Below are positions 6,657-15,638 of a stretch of 25,715 nt of DNA, piece by piece. The position numbers and the translations under genes are program-made. This DNA comes from HGM11416 sp034104345 (GTDB taxonomy: Bacteria > Bacillota > Clostridia > Christensenellales > Borkfalkiaceae). The stretch lies in assembly GCA_034104345.1 (NCBI GenBank), contig JAXEDY010000033.1, positions 1 through 25,715 of the forward strand, given 5' to 3'. Numbering within the stretch: position 1 is the stretch's first letter; every line of letters starts with the position of its first letter. Below the pieces are notes generated by a model. The model was not told where the DNA came from. It made no database searches and was given only the letters and a program-made list of their open reading frames with translations.

Positions 6657-8480
6657 CTAACGAACAAGTTCGCTCCATACCGAAATATTGCAATTTTCGT
6701 CGTCATAATTTTTGCCCGCCTGCGCGTAATCGCATAGCGTAAGATTTCCGTTTTCGGTTTTTATACCGATACATTCGTTAGCCTTAAACGGCGGGTTTTT
6801 AACCTTTTTGAACTTGATTTTATCGCCGTTTTTAACCTTTAACGCAATCGGCGAATTTACTTCGCCAAGTCTTTCGTCGCGGGCAAAAACGACAGCGCCT
6901 TTATAAAACGCCGTTTTGCCGTTTAAAACCGCTGCCCTTAAAGGAGCGTTCCAACTTAAATAAACGCCGTCGCCGCCCATAACGCTTACCGAAACAAACC
7001 CGAGATTATCGGGCGTTAAGTTTAACGTTTCGCCGTTTTTCAAAACGCAGAAATCTTCGGCGTAAGACGGCACTCGAAGTCTTAAACAAAAAGTCTTTTC
7101 TCCGCCCGAAACACTTATTTTCGCGCCGCCTTTTCCGAACGGATCCGCGGAGCACTTTATTTTTATTTTTTCGCCGTTTATATCGGCGTTATATTCGAAT
7201 TTATTATATATATTGACCGAAACTCCGCCGTTGAACGAGCAGACGGAAGCCAAGCCCCACACAGCCGTTCCCGCCCCGCCTATAGCGGCGCAACAGCCGT
7301 AAGTTCTGCCGCTTTGAAGTTCCATAAATCCCGCAACTCGCCTGCATCTGCGCGAATTTACAAGCGGGCTGTAACTATCGAAAACGTAAGGTTCGTGGTC
7401 GACGAAAATAAGGTTATCGCCTATCCATTTACGCCCTTCGGCGCGCTTCATGCTTTGTTTTTCGGTGTTTACCGCGCCCGCAAGAAGATTAAGCCCCGAA
7501 CGTTCGATTGCTTCGGCATAAGCGCCTTTGCCTGTTACGGTAAACAGTTTTGCCAGAAGTTTAACAAAAGTTACGGTAACGCAGGTTTCCTGCGCGACTT
7601 CGGGGTTAAATTCGGTTTGTTTAAGCGACGAATTATCAAAAAGTTCGTGCGTACACCCCGAGCCGCCCACAATGGTATAATCGGATTCGAGCACCATATC
7701 GGCAAAGTTTTCAACCGCAATAAGGTGCTTTTTTTCGCCGGTTACCTTATAAAGTTCTAACAATCCTTCGAAACAACTCATCATTTCGTAGGCTTTTGTG
7801 TGTTTGAATCGATAAGGATAACAGGTTTTGTTATAGCAAAGCGCAATTATGTTCATATCCGTGCAAAAACCGCCGTCTACGATATAGTTTGCAAAATCGA
7901 GATAGCGTTTTTCACCCGTGTAGTTATAAAGTTTAACGAACGGTTCCAATATCGAACACGAATTAAGCCCGCCGTAAATCTGCGAAGTTTCGAAAATGCT
8001 TTTTTGCTTGCCGTCGCCTACGAATTTTAAAATGTAGTCGGCAAGTTTTTTAAGCGACGATATAACCCGCTTTTTTAAGGCTTCGCTTTTGCATATATCG
8101 GCAAAATATAAAAGCCCCAACATAACGTATTTGCGGCTCCACATATCCCAGCCCGAAAATTCTTTGTCCACAGGATACGAAGAAATATCGCCGTTTGCGC
8201 TTTGAACCGAAAGTAAATCTTTAACGGTTTTTACCATTTCGGCATAAAGTTTTTCGCTTTTATACGCCCTGTAAGTAAGGGCGGCGCCGCGAAGGGTTTT
8301 TCCCCAAAATTCGCCCCGCCACCCGTTGTTTACGTCGGGTTTTAAACGGAATTGATTAACGAGCAGTTTAAAAACGTCTTCGGTATATTGGTTTTCGGCA
8401 ACGAACTTAATAATATCGCCCGCATAACCGCCCGTTTTTAACTCGCCCGATTTAGCAAAATTTAAAACTTGTTTTTCCAT
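6657..8480 (-). CDS. GH127-type glycoside hydrolase (DUF1680; beta-L-arabinofuranosidase-like)
   Basis: The protein has 607 aa with an alpha/alpha-barrel-like N-terminal part and a beta-rich C-terminal part, as in DUF1680/GH127. The hallmark zinc-cysteine active site is visible: QETC gives E298 and C300, and YGCCAAIG gives C396 and C397. These match the Zn ligands and nucleophilic cysteine known from the Bifidobacterium enzyme HypBA1. A WGKTLRG and a YGGLNS motif also fit. No signal peptide is present, so it should act on imported oligosaccharides. Characterised members cleave beta-L-arabinofuranosides, but the family is broad and the sugar here is uncertain. It is the only clear glycoside hydrolase in the window. 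A modest AAAGG precedes the ATG, with a 128-bp gap to the 860-aa lipoprotein gene. Confidence 0.87.
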   Translation of the reverse strand: MEKQVLNFAKSGELKTGGYAGDIIKFVAENQYTEDVFKLLVNQFRLKPDVNNGWRGEFWGKTLRGAALTYRAYKSEKLYAEMVKTVKDLLSVQSANGDISSYPVDKEFSGWDMWSRKYVMLGLLYFADICKSEALKKRVISSLKKLADYILKFVGDGKQKSIFETSQIYGGLNSCSILEPFVKLYNYTGEKRYLDFANYIVDGGFCTDMNIIALCYNKTCYPYRFKHTKAYEMMSCFEGLLELYKVTGEKKHLIAVENFADMVLESDYTIVGGSGCTHELFDNSSLKQTEFNPEVAQETCVTVTFVKLLAKLFTVTGKGAYAEAIERSGLNLLAGAVNTEKQSMKRAEGRKWIGDNLIFVDHEPYVFDSYSPLVNSRRCRRVAGFMELQSGRTYGCCAAIGGAGTAVWGLASVCSFNGGVSVNIYNKFEYNADINGEKIKIKCSADPFGKGGAKISVSGGEKTFCLRLRVPSYAEDFCVLKNGETLNLTPDNLGFVSVSVMGGDGVYLSWNAPLRAAVLNGKTAFYKGAVVFARDERLGEVNSPIALKVKNGDKIKFKKVKNPPFKANECIGIKTENGNLTLCDYAQAGKNYDDENCNISVWSELVR

Positions 8481-8555
8481 AAGACAGCCTTTTGCTTTTG
8501 TTTTTTGTTTGCTTTTTTGTGTTGTCGGTTTATTTTTAAGTTATTTGCGGGCGCG

Positions 8556-8575
8556 GGGGCGGCAAAAACCGCCCC
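8556..8575. other. GC-rich hairpin between lipoprotein and GH127 genes
   Basis: GGGGCGG, a CAAAAA loop and CCGCCCC form a perfect 7-bp stem. The T-run (TTTT) follows it on the plus strand, opposite to the genes. On the coding (minus) strand the hairpin has no U-tract. It may be an RNA-stabilising or attenuating structure between the two genes, or it may block antisense transcription. Confidence 0.55.
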
Positions 8576-8608
8576 TTTTGTCGCTTTCTTTTTTAATAAA
8601 GTTATTTG

Positions 8609-11191
8609 TTACGCTTTCCAAACGGGCGAACCGCTTGAAATATCCCAGTTTCCTACCTGAGTAGTTCCCGCTTCTGCCATCGCGGCGTAAGTGTCGTAAC
8701 GGTAAGCGTTGATCCAGTGACCGATAACCATAGCCGAACTTGCGTTTTCAACCGGATTAAGAGTTGTCGGATCAAGCGAAATTTTAGTAGATTCGGCAAA
8801 GTCTGCAAAATCGTTAGATGCATAAACCGAAATCTGCGTGCTTTGGTTAAACGGCATTACTCTGCCGTTAGCGGCGGCAGGAGCAACCATGTAAAGGTTT
8901 TGATATACGGTTTTCATCTGACCATGCCATTGGTTCTGCCAATTCGCCGCGTTGCAATACCAAATGGTAGCGCCGACGCTGGCAAAGAAACCTACCGCCG
9001 TAGTTTCGGCACCCGTAGCCGCAACGTTATAAGGCTGATTATATTCCACTATTACTTGGTTGAATCTGAAATAAACGCTTTCCTGGCAACCGAACAACGC
9101 AAAGTTTTTAGCCCAGTGGTCGGTCACGTTATACGAAATATAAACGTTTTCTACGGATACGCAGGTAGCGTATTCGGCAAGAACTCTGCCTTTTGTCCAC
9201 GACGACCAAGACGCCTGAACGTTTTTAAACGCAACGTTTTTAATTACGGTCAAATTCGAAAGCGATTCGCCCGAAATCGTTCCGAAGAATCCGTAAGAGT
9301 TACCCGCACGGAAACCGGTTATCGACTTACCGTTACCGTCGAACACTCCTACGAAACCCGCGTTGCCCGCTACGCCTGCCTGCGGTGCGTCGTTACTCGT
9401 GGTTATGCCCGTACCTGCTACTCTCGTGGGAGTAAGCATATCGGTAGGTGCAAGAGCCTTCGGATCGTAATAACGATAGAAAGTATCGTAATTACCGACA
9501 GCTCCGTCACCGTCTATATCAACATTGGTAAGATCTATATCGTCTTTAAGAATAAAATAACCTTTTACCACCTTTTTGTCTGCGGTTAAGCGCATATCTT
9601 CGAAATCGGTATAATCGCTAATAACTTTAGTGTAAGCGGTTACGTTGAACGTATAGCCGTAAGTAGCGGTTGCAACGGTAATGGTGCAAACGGTGGGTTT
9701 TTTAACTTCGGCAAACGCGCCCTTTAATACACCGTTTTCGGCGGTAAGCGGATAATCGGTGCCGTTATAGGTTTGCTTTGCTTCTATAATGGTATCGGAG
9801 CCGAAAAGCGAAGCCATTGCTTCGATTTCGCCATCCATAGCCGAGAAATATTTTATAGCGGTATCGTAAACGGCTATCGGGCGAACTACGACTACTTCGA
9901 AACTTAACGATTTATCTTCGCCTAAAACGTTATAAGTTACGGTAACGGCGGTTTTGCCTGCTGACGCCGCAATAAGTTTGCCGTTTTCGTAAGTTACAAC
10001 CGCGGTATCTTCGGGGGTTACGTTTACGTTCAGCGCTTCGCCGTTTAAGGTAACCGCGGGTGCGTAAACGGCTTCGTGCGCGTAGGTTTTGCCCGCAAGT
10101 TCAGAAACGGTGTAAAGGGTTAAACTTTCGGCGGTTACGTTTTCGGTTAAAGTGGCAACGGTATATCCGCACGAGCATTTACCCGCTTTTGTGCTTGCAA
10201 CGTCGGTTTCAACCCATTCGCTTACGCTGTGTTTTACAGAACTTTCTTCGTCTTTAACGCCGCAAACAGAGCATTTGTTCCAGTGATAGGTTTCGTCTCT
10301 ATCCGTTACGGTAAAGCTGTGCGCGGCAAAATCGCCGTATTCTTGTTCGCAGACGTCGCAAACCGCTTTTTGCGTGCAGGTAGCGGTGCCGCCGACGTGT
10401 TTAGTAGGATCTACGTCGCCGTATTCGGCTTGACAGAATTCGCATTTTGCTTTCGCGTTGCAGGTAGCGGTGCCGCCGCTGTGATTTACGGTTTCGATAA
10501 CCGCTTCGCAACAAGCGTGTTTTTTGGTGTGAGTGCCGTCTTCGTTATCGACGTAAATATAATCGTCGGGGGTTGCATGATTTTCGGGGTTTACGTCGCC
10601 GTAACTTTTTTTACATTCATCGCAATAAGCCGCGTTAAGGCAGGTTGCCGTGCCGCTGTGATTTTCGGTTTCGATAACCGCTTCGCAACAAGCGTATTTT
10701 TTGGTGTGCGTGCCGTCTTCGTTATCGACGTAAATATAATCGTCGGGGGTTTCGTGATTTTCGGGGTTTACGTCGCCGTAAACAGCGCCGCAATCGTCGC
10801 AAACGGGTTTTGTTTTGCAAGTAGCTTCGTCGCCGCCGTGATGGTTTGCGGGATCGCCTATTGCAACTTTGCAGCATGCGTGGCGTTCGGTGTGGGTAAG
10901 CCCGTCGTCGTTTGCAACGAATTCGGTTTGCTTACTCGCATGTTTTTCGGGATCGACCGCGGTGTATTCTTCGCCGCAGGTGTCGCAGATCGCGCCCTTC
11001 AAGCAGTCGGCGGTGCCGCCCGCGTGAGCCGCAAGTTCTCCATACTCTTCGCCGCATTCTTCGCAAACCGCTTTTTCCAGACAGGTTGCCGTGCCGCCGT
11101 AATGGTCGTGGGCGGGATCTTTCGACGTATTGCATGCGACAAGCGCCGCAACCATGATAATGCCGAGCAAAACAATGATTAGTTTTTTCAT
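8609..11191 (-). CDS. Secreted lipoprotein with Cys-rich repeats and a GLUG-like beta-helical C-terminus
   Basis: The protein has 860 aa. A signal peptide ends in the lipobox ALVAC, with lipidated C20. Residues about 30-330 carry at least six repeats of the form GGTATC-x4-C-x2-C-x3-YGD. They are interleaved with a CC-containing unit that includes the run YVDNEDGTHTKK. These are small metal-ribbon or disulfide-like modules. Residues about 340-436 look Big2/Ig-like. Residues 437-860 form a module shared with the 721-aa neighbour, containing a DIDGDG calcium-type loop, GVFDGNGKSITGF and GNSYGFFG (GLUG/pectate-lyase-like strands) and the ending GNWDISSGSPVW. It is probably a surface glycan-binding protein, but no enzyme activity can be assigned. 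A good SD, AAGGAGA, is at 11198-11204. A 254-bp gap with its own possible promoter precedes it. Confidence 0.85.
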   Translation of the reverse strand: MKKLIIVLLGIIMVAALVACNTSKDPAHDHYGGTATCLEKAVCEECGEEYGELAAHAGGTADCLKGAICDTCGEEYTAVDPEKHASKQTEFVANDDGLTHTERHACCKVAIGDPANHHGGDEATCKTKPVCDDCGAVYGDVNPENHETPDDYIYVDNEDGTHTKKYACCEAVIETENHSGTATCLNAAYCDECKKSYGDVNPENHATPDDYIYVDNEDGTHTKKHACCEAVIETVNHSGGTATCNAKAKCEFCQAEYGDVDPTKHVGGTATCTQKAVCDVCEQEYGDFAAHSFTVTDRDETYHWNKCSVCGVKDEESSVKHSVSEWVETDVASTKAGKCSCGYTVATLTENVTAESLTLYTVSELAGKTYAHEAVYAPAVTLNGEALNVNVTPEDTAVVTYENGKLIAASAGKTAVTVTYNVLGEDKSLSFEVVVVRPIAVYDTAIKYFSAMDGEIEAMASLFGSDTIIEAKQTYNGTDYPLTAENGVLKGAFAEVKKPTVCTITVATATYGYTFNVTAYTKVISDYTDFEDMRLTADKKVVKGYFILKDDIDLTNVDIDGDGAVGNYDTFYRYYDPKALAPTDMLTPTRVAGTGITTSNDAPQAGVAGNAGFVGVFDGNGKSITGFRAGNSYGFFGTISGESLSNLTVIKNVAFKNVQASWSSWTKGRVLAEYATCVSVENVYISYNVTDHWAKNFALFGCQESVYFRFNQVIVEYNQPYNVAATGAETTAVGFFASVGATIWYCNAANWQNQWHGQMKTVYQNLYMVAPAAANGRVMPFNQSTQISVYASNDFADFAESTKISLDPTTLNPVENASSAMVIGHWINAYRYDTYAAMAEAGTTQVGNWDISSGSPVWKA
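10490..10783 (-). repeat. 177-bp internal direct duplication in the Cys-rich region
   Basis: The segment starting near 10490 is repeated almost perfectly 177 bp (59 codons) later, near 10667, for about 117 bp. Only a few bases differ between copies. It encodes the unit containing CCEAVIET and DDYIYVDNEDG. The high DNA identity implies a recent in-frame duplication, so the copy number is likely to vary between strains. Confidence 0.8.
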
Positions 11192-11235
11192 ACATTTTCT
11201 CCTTATAATTTAACGGATTTTTTCCGTTTTATTTA

Positions 11236-11263
11236 CTTATATCGTTAAATTTTAAAGCAACAA
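11236..11263 (-). promoter_or_regulatory. Possible promoter of the 860-aa lipoprotein gene
   Basis: On the minus strand, TTGTTG (11263-11258), a 16-bp spacer and TATAAG (11241-11236) lie 45 bp before the start codon. The -10 box matches five of six bases and the -35 box only three. A small hairpin (AACGGA/TCCGTT) lies between it and the SD. Confidence 0.35.
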
Positions 11264-11270
11264 GCATGGG

Positions 11271-11360
11271 GCGAACGTGCCGATAACGGGCTTATAGCCC
11301 CGCTTTTTGCTTTTTTACCACAAATTTTCCGTAGGGCGACCATCGGTCGCCCGAATATTT
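11271..11360. repeat. Dispersed intergenic element, copy A
   Basis: This segment resembles 23061-23135 closely. The shared pieces are ATGCCGATAA-like and CTATAG-like blocks and a core CCGTAGG(T)GCGACCATCG followed by GCCCG. In this copy the core is a perfect hairpin, GGGCGACC-ATC-GGTCGCCC (11334-11352), with a second small hairpin GGGC-TTATA-GCCC (11288-11300). A wider inverted pair, GCGGGCG (11385-11391) and CGCCCGC (11428-11434), lies next to it, followed by a T-run on the plus strand. No coding function is seen. It sits between the 721-aa and 860-aa genes. Confidence 0.7.
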
Positions 11361-11445
11361 TGTTACGTGCTTTATTATTCCGTAGCGGGCGGCGCCTTCG
11401 ACGTTTCGCATAATTAAACGCCTCAGTCGCCCGCCCTCTTTTTTG

Positions 11446-13611
11446 TTATTCTTTCCAGGCGGGGACGCCGCTTGCTATATCCCAGTTTCCTACTTTTTTA
11501 ACACCCGCATTCAACATATCCGCGAAACTATCGTAACGATAAGCGTTCGCCCAGTGGAAAAGTTGCGCTTTGGCGCTTGAACTTGCCGCGGGGTTAAGCG
11601 TGGTTTCGTTAAACGAAACGGTTACTCCTTCGGAAATATCCGCAAAATCGTTCGAAGCGTAAATGGCAACACCGTTATCCGTGCCGTAAGGGGCAAGATA
11701 TTGCATTATCGGCATTACTCTGCCGTTTTCGGCTTTGGGGGCTATCATATAAAGTCCGTTTATCGAAAATTTCATCATATATCCCGCATAATCGGGCTTA
11801 TCGTGATAATAACTGGTAAACGTTGCGGCGCCGAAAATACCCACGCCCGTTCCGATATACGCTTTTTCGGCGGCTTTATCAAACGTTTTACTATATTCTA
11901 CGATTACGTTCGTGAATTTTACGTTGACGTAATCGTGCGAGCCGAACAAAACGAAGTTCGAAGTTTTGTTATAGTTATCGTTTGAAATGTCGGCAACGTT
12001 AAACGAAACGTATACGTTTTCGACGGTTACGTTGTATGCGTATTCGGCAAACAAAACGCCGTAACCGCCATAAATATCGACGTTTGTAAACGCCAGGTTT
12101 TTAATGGTGCAGCCCGAAGCCGAACCGAAAAATCCGTGCGAATTGCCCATGTGGAAATTGCTTATTTTATATCCCCTGCCGTCGAAAATTCCGTTAAAGC
12201 CGCCCTTTTTGCTGCCGTTTCTTACGTCGGTGAGCATAGAAGTAGAACATATCTGTTCGTCGTCGCCGCGATAGGGATAGAACGTATCCGTTCTGTAAAG
12301 CCAGCCGGTTTCGCCCGTTTTTCCGTCGCCGTTTAAATCGAGAACCGAAAAGTCGACGTCGCTTGCGAGCGTAACGTAACCTTCGATCTCTTTATTTTCG
12401 TCGGTTAAACGCAGATAAAGCAAGTCTTCGGGCGTTTTTATGGTTAAAGCGCAACCTTCGATATCGAAAATATATCCGAATTTTTGGTTTAAAACGGTTA
12501 TCTGCAAAGCGGTAATTCCGGTTTTAGAAGTTTTAACGCCTAAAATTTTGCCTTGCTGCGATATATCGAGTTCGGCACCGTCTTGCGTTGCCGATTCTAC
12601 TTCGCCGCCGAAAAGCGCGGTTATAAGGTTTTCGCCGCCTATTTCTATTACGCCTTTAAGCGCCGAAAAATCGGTTATGGTTTCGGGATATTTGGCTACG
12701 GGGCGAATTACTTTAACCTTTACGCTTTTGCTTACCGTTATATCTTCTCCGCTATAAGCGAAAGTCACGATCGTTTCGCCCTGCGATTTTGCGGTGATTT
12801 TGCCCGTTTTTTCGTCGTAGTTTACAACGTTGTCGCCGTTTAACGTAACCGTTACGGGTTTTTTGTCGCCGTCGACGTCAAGTTCGGGCAACATGTTCCA
12901 TTCGGTGTTATAACTTTCTCCGTTAAATTCGGCAACGGTATAAATATTCACTTCGTCGGGAATGGATACGCCTCCCGTCGTAAGCGTCGCGCTGCTTATA
13001 ACGCTTACGTTGATTTTAACGCTTAAAAATTCGGATTCTACGCCGCGCCAAACGGCAACGACCGTTATAGCCGTTTGCCCCTTTTTTAAGGGCATTAAAA
13101 TCCCGTTTTCTACTTTGGCTATGCTTTCGTCGGCTATTTTATAAGATATTTCGCCGTCGTAATATAAATTGCCGTTAAAACGAACCTTTGCGCCCAGATT
13201 TACGGTGTGTTTGGTGTCTACCTGCACGTTTTCTTCAACGGCAAGTTCGAGCGACGGCAGATTACCGCCGAGTTCAACGATAACCTGACAAGTTGCTTTT
13301 AGGTTTTTATAAGTTGCGGTTATAGTCGCGGCGCCTTCGGTCTGCGCGGTTATTTTGCCGTATTCGTCGACCGAAACCACTTGTTCGTTACTCGAAGTCC
13401 ATTTGCATAAAAGCGCGTTTTCGCCGTCCGACGCGCGCAGATTTTTGCTGTCGCCCAAAACGAGAGTAACGCTTTCGTCGTCTAAAATTATTTCTTTAAC
13501 GTCGGGTTTATCGTTGCCCGAATCATCTGCGGGAACGCCGCACGAAATAAAAGTAAAACTTAAACAAATCGCCGCGAGCACAAGTAGCAGTTCGATAAAT
13601 TTTCTTTTCAT
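11446..13611 (-). CDS. Secreted lipoprotein with Big2-type Ig domains and a GLUG-like C-terminus
   Basis: The protein has 721 aa. The signal peptide ends at FISC, with lipidated C24. Residues about 39-113 are a Big2 domain (ending around a GKITAQTEGAATITATY run). Two further Ig-like domains fill residues about 118-205 and 210-303. The remaining 420 residues match the C-terminal module of the 860-aa protein, including DLNGDGKTG, GIFDGRGYKISNF, GNSHGFFG and the ending GNWDIASGVPAW. The pair are paralogues with different N-terminal halves. It is likely a surface-anchored glycan-binding protein, and no catalytic residues can be named. Its SD, AAGGGGGG (13618-13625), overlaps the TAA stop of the DUF4838 gene, indicating tight translational coupling. 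Confidence 0.85.
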   Translation of the reverse strand: MKRKFIELLLVLAAICLSFTFISCGVPADDSGNDKPDVKEIILDDESVTLVLGDSKNLRASDGENALLCKWTSSNEQVVSVDEYGKITAQTEGAATITATYKNLKATCQVIVELGGNLPSLELAVEENVQVDTKHTVNLGAKVRFNGNLYYDGEISYKIADESIAKVENGILMPLKKGQTAITVVAVWRGVESEFLSVKINVSVISSATLTTGGVSIPDEVNIYTVAEFNGESYNTEWNMLPELDVDGDKKPVTVTLNGDNVVNYDEKTGKITAKSQGETIVTFAYSGEDITVSKSVKVKVIRPVAKYPETITDFSALKGVIEIGGENLITALFGGEVESATQDGAELDISQQGKILGVKTSKTGITALQITVLNQKFGYIFDIEGCALTIKTPEDLLYLRLTDENKEIEGYVTLASDVDFSVLDLNGDGKTGETGWLYRTDTFYPYRGDDEQICSTSMLTDVRNGSKKGGFNGIFDGRGYKISNFHMGNSHGFFGSASGCTIKNLAFTNVDIYGGYGVLFAEYAYNVTVENVYVSFNVADISNDNYNKTSNFVLFGSHDYVNVKFTNVIVEYSKTFDKAAEKAYIGTGVGIFGAATFTSYYHDKPDYAGYMMKFSINGLYMIAPKAENGRVMPIMQYLAPYGTDNGVAIYASNDFADISEGVTVSFNETTLNPAASSSAKAQLFHWANAYRYDSFADMLNAGVKKVGNWDIASGVPAWKE

Positions 13612-13617
13612 ATAAAT

Positions 13618-13626
13618 CCCCCCTTA
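13618..13626 (-). promoter_or_regulatory. Fused stop codon and ribosome binding site
   Basis: The TAA stop of the DUF4838 gene (13626-13624) runs directly into GGGGGG, forming AAGGGGGG six bases before the next ATG. The same arrangement occurs at the junction before the DUF4838 gene. It fixes the 13611 start and predicts translational coupling. Confidence 0.75.
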
Positions 13627-15630
13627 CAGCGAATCGACGAAAGCCGCCATCTGGTTGCTTCCCGTTTCGCTGACGTTGGTTATTCCGGTCGCTTCAACCG
13701 CGGCGCGGAATTTTTGCTTTAAGTCTGCCGATTCTTTTTCGGAAAGAGACGAAGAGTAAAGAGCCAAAGTCATATATGCGGGCGAAAGCCATTCGGCGTC
13801 GATATGCCCTTTGTATAAAGCGTAAGCCGCGGGATCGGCGTTGCGATAAACTTCTAACGCAGCATAAGCCTTTTCGTATTTGTTAAGCCACTGTTTTAAG
13901 GTAAGATATGGCCAGAAATCGGCGCGTTGAAGGTCGGTGACGTTCGAAAGAAGCGTTTTTCCGTTATATTTGCTTTTTACAACCGCAGACTGCAAGCGCA
14001 CGTCGGTGTAAATTTCGCTCATTATCGAAGCGGCTTCGCCGAACATTGCCTCCATATATTTATCGGTTAATTGCTTTGCGTCGCGCGCGCCGTCCCATTC
14101 TAACTTCGAATCGAGATAGGCTTTTAAGTTGTGCCATGCCGTGGTGGTACCCTGCTGCGTTATCTGCGACTGGGTATACATAAGTTTTACGTTATTTGCC
14201 GCAAAAAACGTGTAGGCGTCTTCGCTGTAAAAGTTGAACGTGTCTACGGGATACATATAGTGACTGAACTTGGTCGAATAGGTCCACAAAAGAATCTCTT
14301 TCGAAAGTTTTCCCCAGTTTTTAAGGTTTACCCTGCCTTCGGTATTCGAATCGGCATATATCCACGCCTGATGATCGAAGCCGCTGCTCGTCGCAAGGAA
14401 CACGCTTACGCCGTCGTTTAAATGCATTGCGGGAACGTCGGCGGGCGCGTTTTCGGTTACCTGATAGGCAAAGAAAGTCAAGGTTAAATCGTCGCGGCGA
14501 TATTGTTCGTCGAGATTCGCCATCTGCTCGTCGATTTCGGCACGCAAATCGTTCATAAACAATATGAGATTCGCCGCCTTGCTTCCGTAAGTCGCTTCGT
14601 TTTTAACGCATTCGGAGCAGTCGCACGGAATGGTGTTATCCTGCTGAGTAAAGTTTAAAATGCGTATCTCGGGATAATGCTCTCTATCGAAAATTTTAAG
14701 AGTCGCTATCGCCTTTTTCGCACATTCGGCAAGCATAAGTTTATATTGCACGGGATCGCCGTGCGCGGTGTAGCAAAGTTCCGAACCGCTGTTGTTATAC
14801 CAAAGCGGGTTGCTCTTTAAATATTGCGCGGTAGGCAACCAGTTAAGCGAGTTGTGAACACCGCGCGCGCTCGAAGACATATCGGTAACGTCTTCGTAAA
14901 TGGGGAAAGTTATCGTGCCGTAGGTTCCCGGCATTCTGAATCTGTTCGCCCAGTCGCCCGTTATCAGCCGATAATATCCGTTCGATCTGTATTCGAGATC
15001 GGGAATATCGGTTACGTCGAAGTTTTTAAGATTAAGGTTTTTTACGTTTTTGTTTATTTTATAGCAATCTTTATAATAAACGTCGAAATCGAAATAAATT
15101 TCCAAAAAGTCGTAAACGCCGTATAACGTTCCGCTTTCGGCGCCGCCGAAAATATAAATGTTTTTGCCTTTTGTTATTATGCGCGCGCCGTCGGAAGTAA
15201 GTTTTTGCTTATCCGCTTCTATTCCCGCTTCGGCAAGTTGTTTCGTTTCGCCGAGCGATATATAACCGGTGCCCTCGTCGGTAAATTCTTCATCGTTATA
15301 CACGGTAAGAGTTATACCCGTCGCTTCGGCAAAAAAGGTTATAAGTTCGTTTTTAGCGGTGTTTAACTGCGATTTCGCATCTTTTGGAATTACCACCGAA
15401 TATAAACAACCGCCGTTTGATACAAAGGGTATTTCGGTGTCGGTTGCGGTAAAAACGTGGGTGCCGTTAAACGTATCTTTAACTACAGAACGTGCTTCGT
15501 CGTCTTTAACTCCGCCGTCGTCTAAATTTCCCGAATTATTTCCGCCTGCGGTGCCGCATGCCGATAACACGCATGTAAGAGCAAGAAAAGCGGCGGTTAA
15601 AGTTTTGAATAAATTCTTTTTATTTTTCAT
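13624..15630 (-). CDS. DUF4838-domain lipoprotein, likely glycan-acting
   Basis: The protein has 668 aa. The signal peptide ends in VLSAC, with lipidated C25. Residues about 55-200 look like the small alpha/beta domain that precedes catalytic barrels in GH20/GH67-like enzymes (TGYISLGET and GTLYGVYDFLE strands). From about residue 210 the DUF4838 domain follows, with DNTIPCDCSECV (D331, C336, C338, C341), the typical D-N...C-x-C-x2-C signature. DUF4838 proteins are common in polysaccharide-utilisation loci and are suspected glycoside hydrolases, but the chemistry is not firmly established as far as I know. It lies between the 1024-aa protein (14-bp gap) and the 721-aa lipoprotein (12-bp gap). 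It is probably anchored outside the membrane, where it would process or bind the target glycan. Confidence 0.85.
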   Translation of the reverse strand: MKNKKNLFKTLTAAFLALTCVLSACGTAGGNNSGNLDDGGVKDDEARSVVKDTFNGTHVFTATDTEIPFVSNGGCLYSVVIPKDAKSQLNTAKNELITFFAEATGITLTVYNDEEFTDEGTGYISLGETKQLAEAGIEADKQKLTSDGARIITKGKNIYIFGGAESGTLYGVYDFLEIYFDFDVYYKDCYKINKNVKNLNLKNFDVTDIPDLEYRSNGYYRLITGDWANRFRMPGTYGTITFPIYEDVTDMSSSARGVHNSLNWLPTAQYLKSNPLWYNNSGSELCYTAHGDPVQYKLMLAECAKKAIATLKIFDREHYPEIRILNFTQQDNTIPCDCSECVKNEATYGSKAANLILFMNDLRAEIDEQMANLDEQYRRDDLTLTFFAYQVTENAPADVPAMHLNDGVSVFLATSSGFDHQAWIYADSNTEGRVNLKNWGKLSKEILLWTYSTKFSHYMYPVDTFNFYSEDAYTFFAANNVKLMYTQSQITQQGTTTAWHNLKAYLDSKLEWDGARDAKQLTDKYMEAMFGEAASIMSEIYTDVRLQSAVVKSKYNGKTLLSNVTDLQRADFWPYLTLKQWLNKYEKAYAALEVYRNADPAAYALYKGHIDAEWLSPAYMTLALYSSSLSEKESADLKQKFRAAVEATGITNVSETGSNQMAAFVDSL

Positions 15631-15638
15631 TTTTGTCG

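Noticed and set aside
8556..8575. GC-rich hairpin as terminator of the 860-aa gene
   Set aside because: On the coding (minus) strand no U-tract follows the stem; the T-run is on the opposite strand. I kept it only as a structural element.
8717..9589. 290-codon plus-strand frame opposite the 860-aa lipoprotein C-terminus
   Set aside because: No SD and no recognisable fold, while the minus-strand frame is homologous to the neighbouring lipoprotein over the same bases.
10380..11110. Regular repeats that could suggest a CRISPR array
   Set aside because: The repeats are in frame, encode Cys-rich protein units, have diverged third positions and lack unique spacers of constant length.
10229..11182. 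317-codon plus-strand frame opposite the Cys-rich lipoprotein
   Set aside because: It is a mirror of the repetitive minus-strand gene: its repeated Phe/Ala/Val-rich segments track the repeats, it has no SD, and the minus-strand protein has a signal peptide, lipobox and domains.
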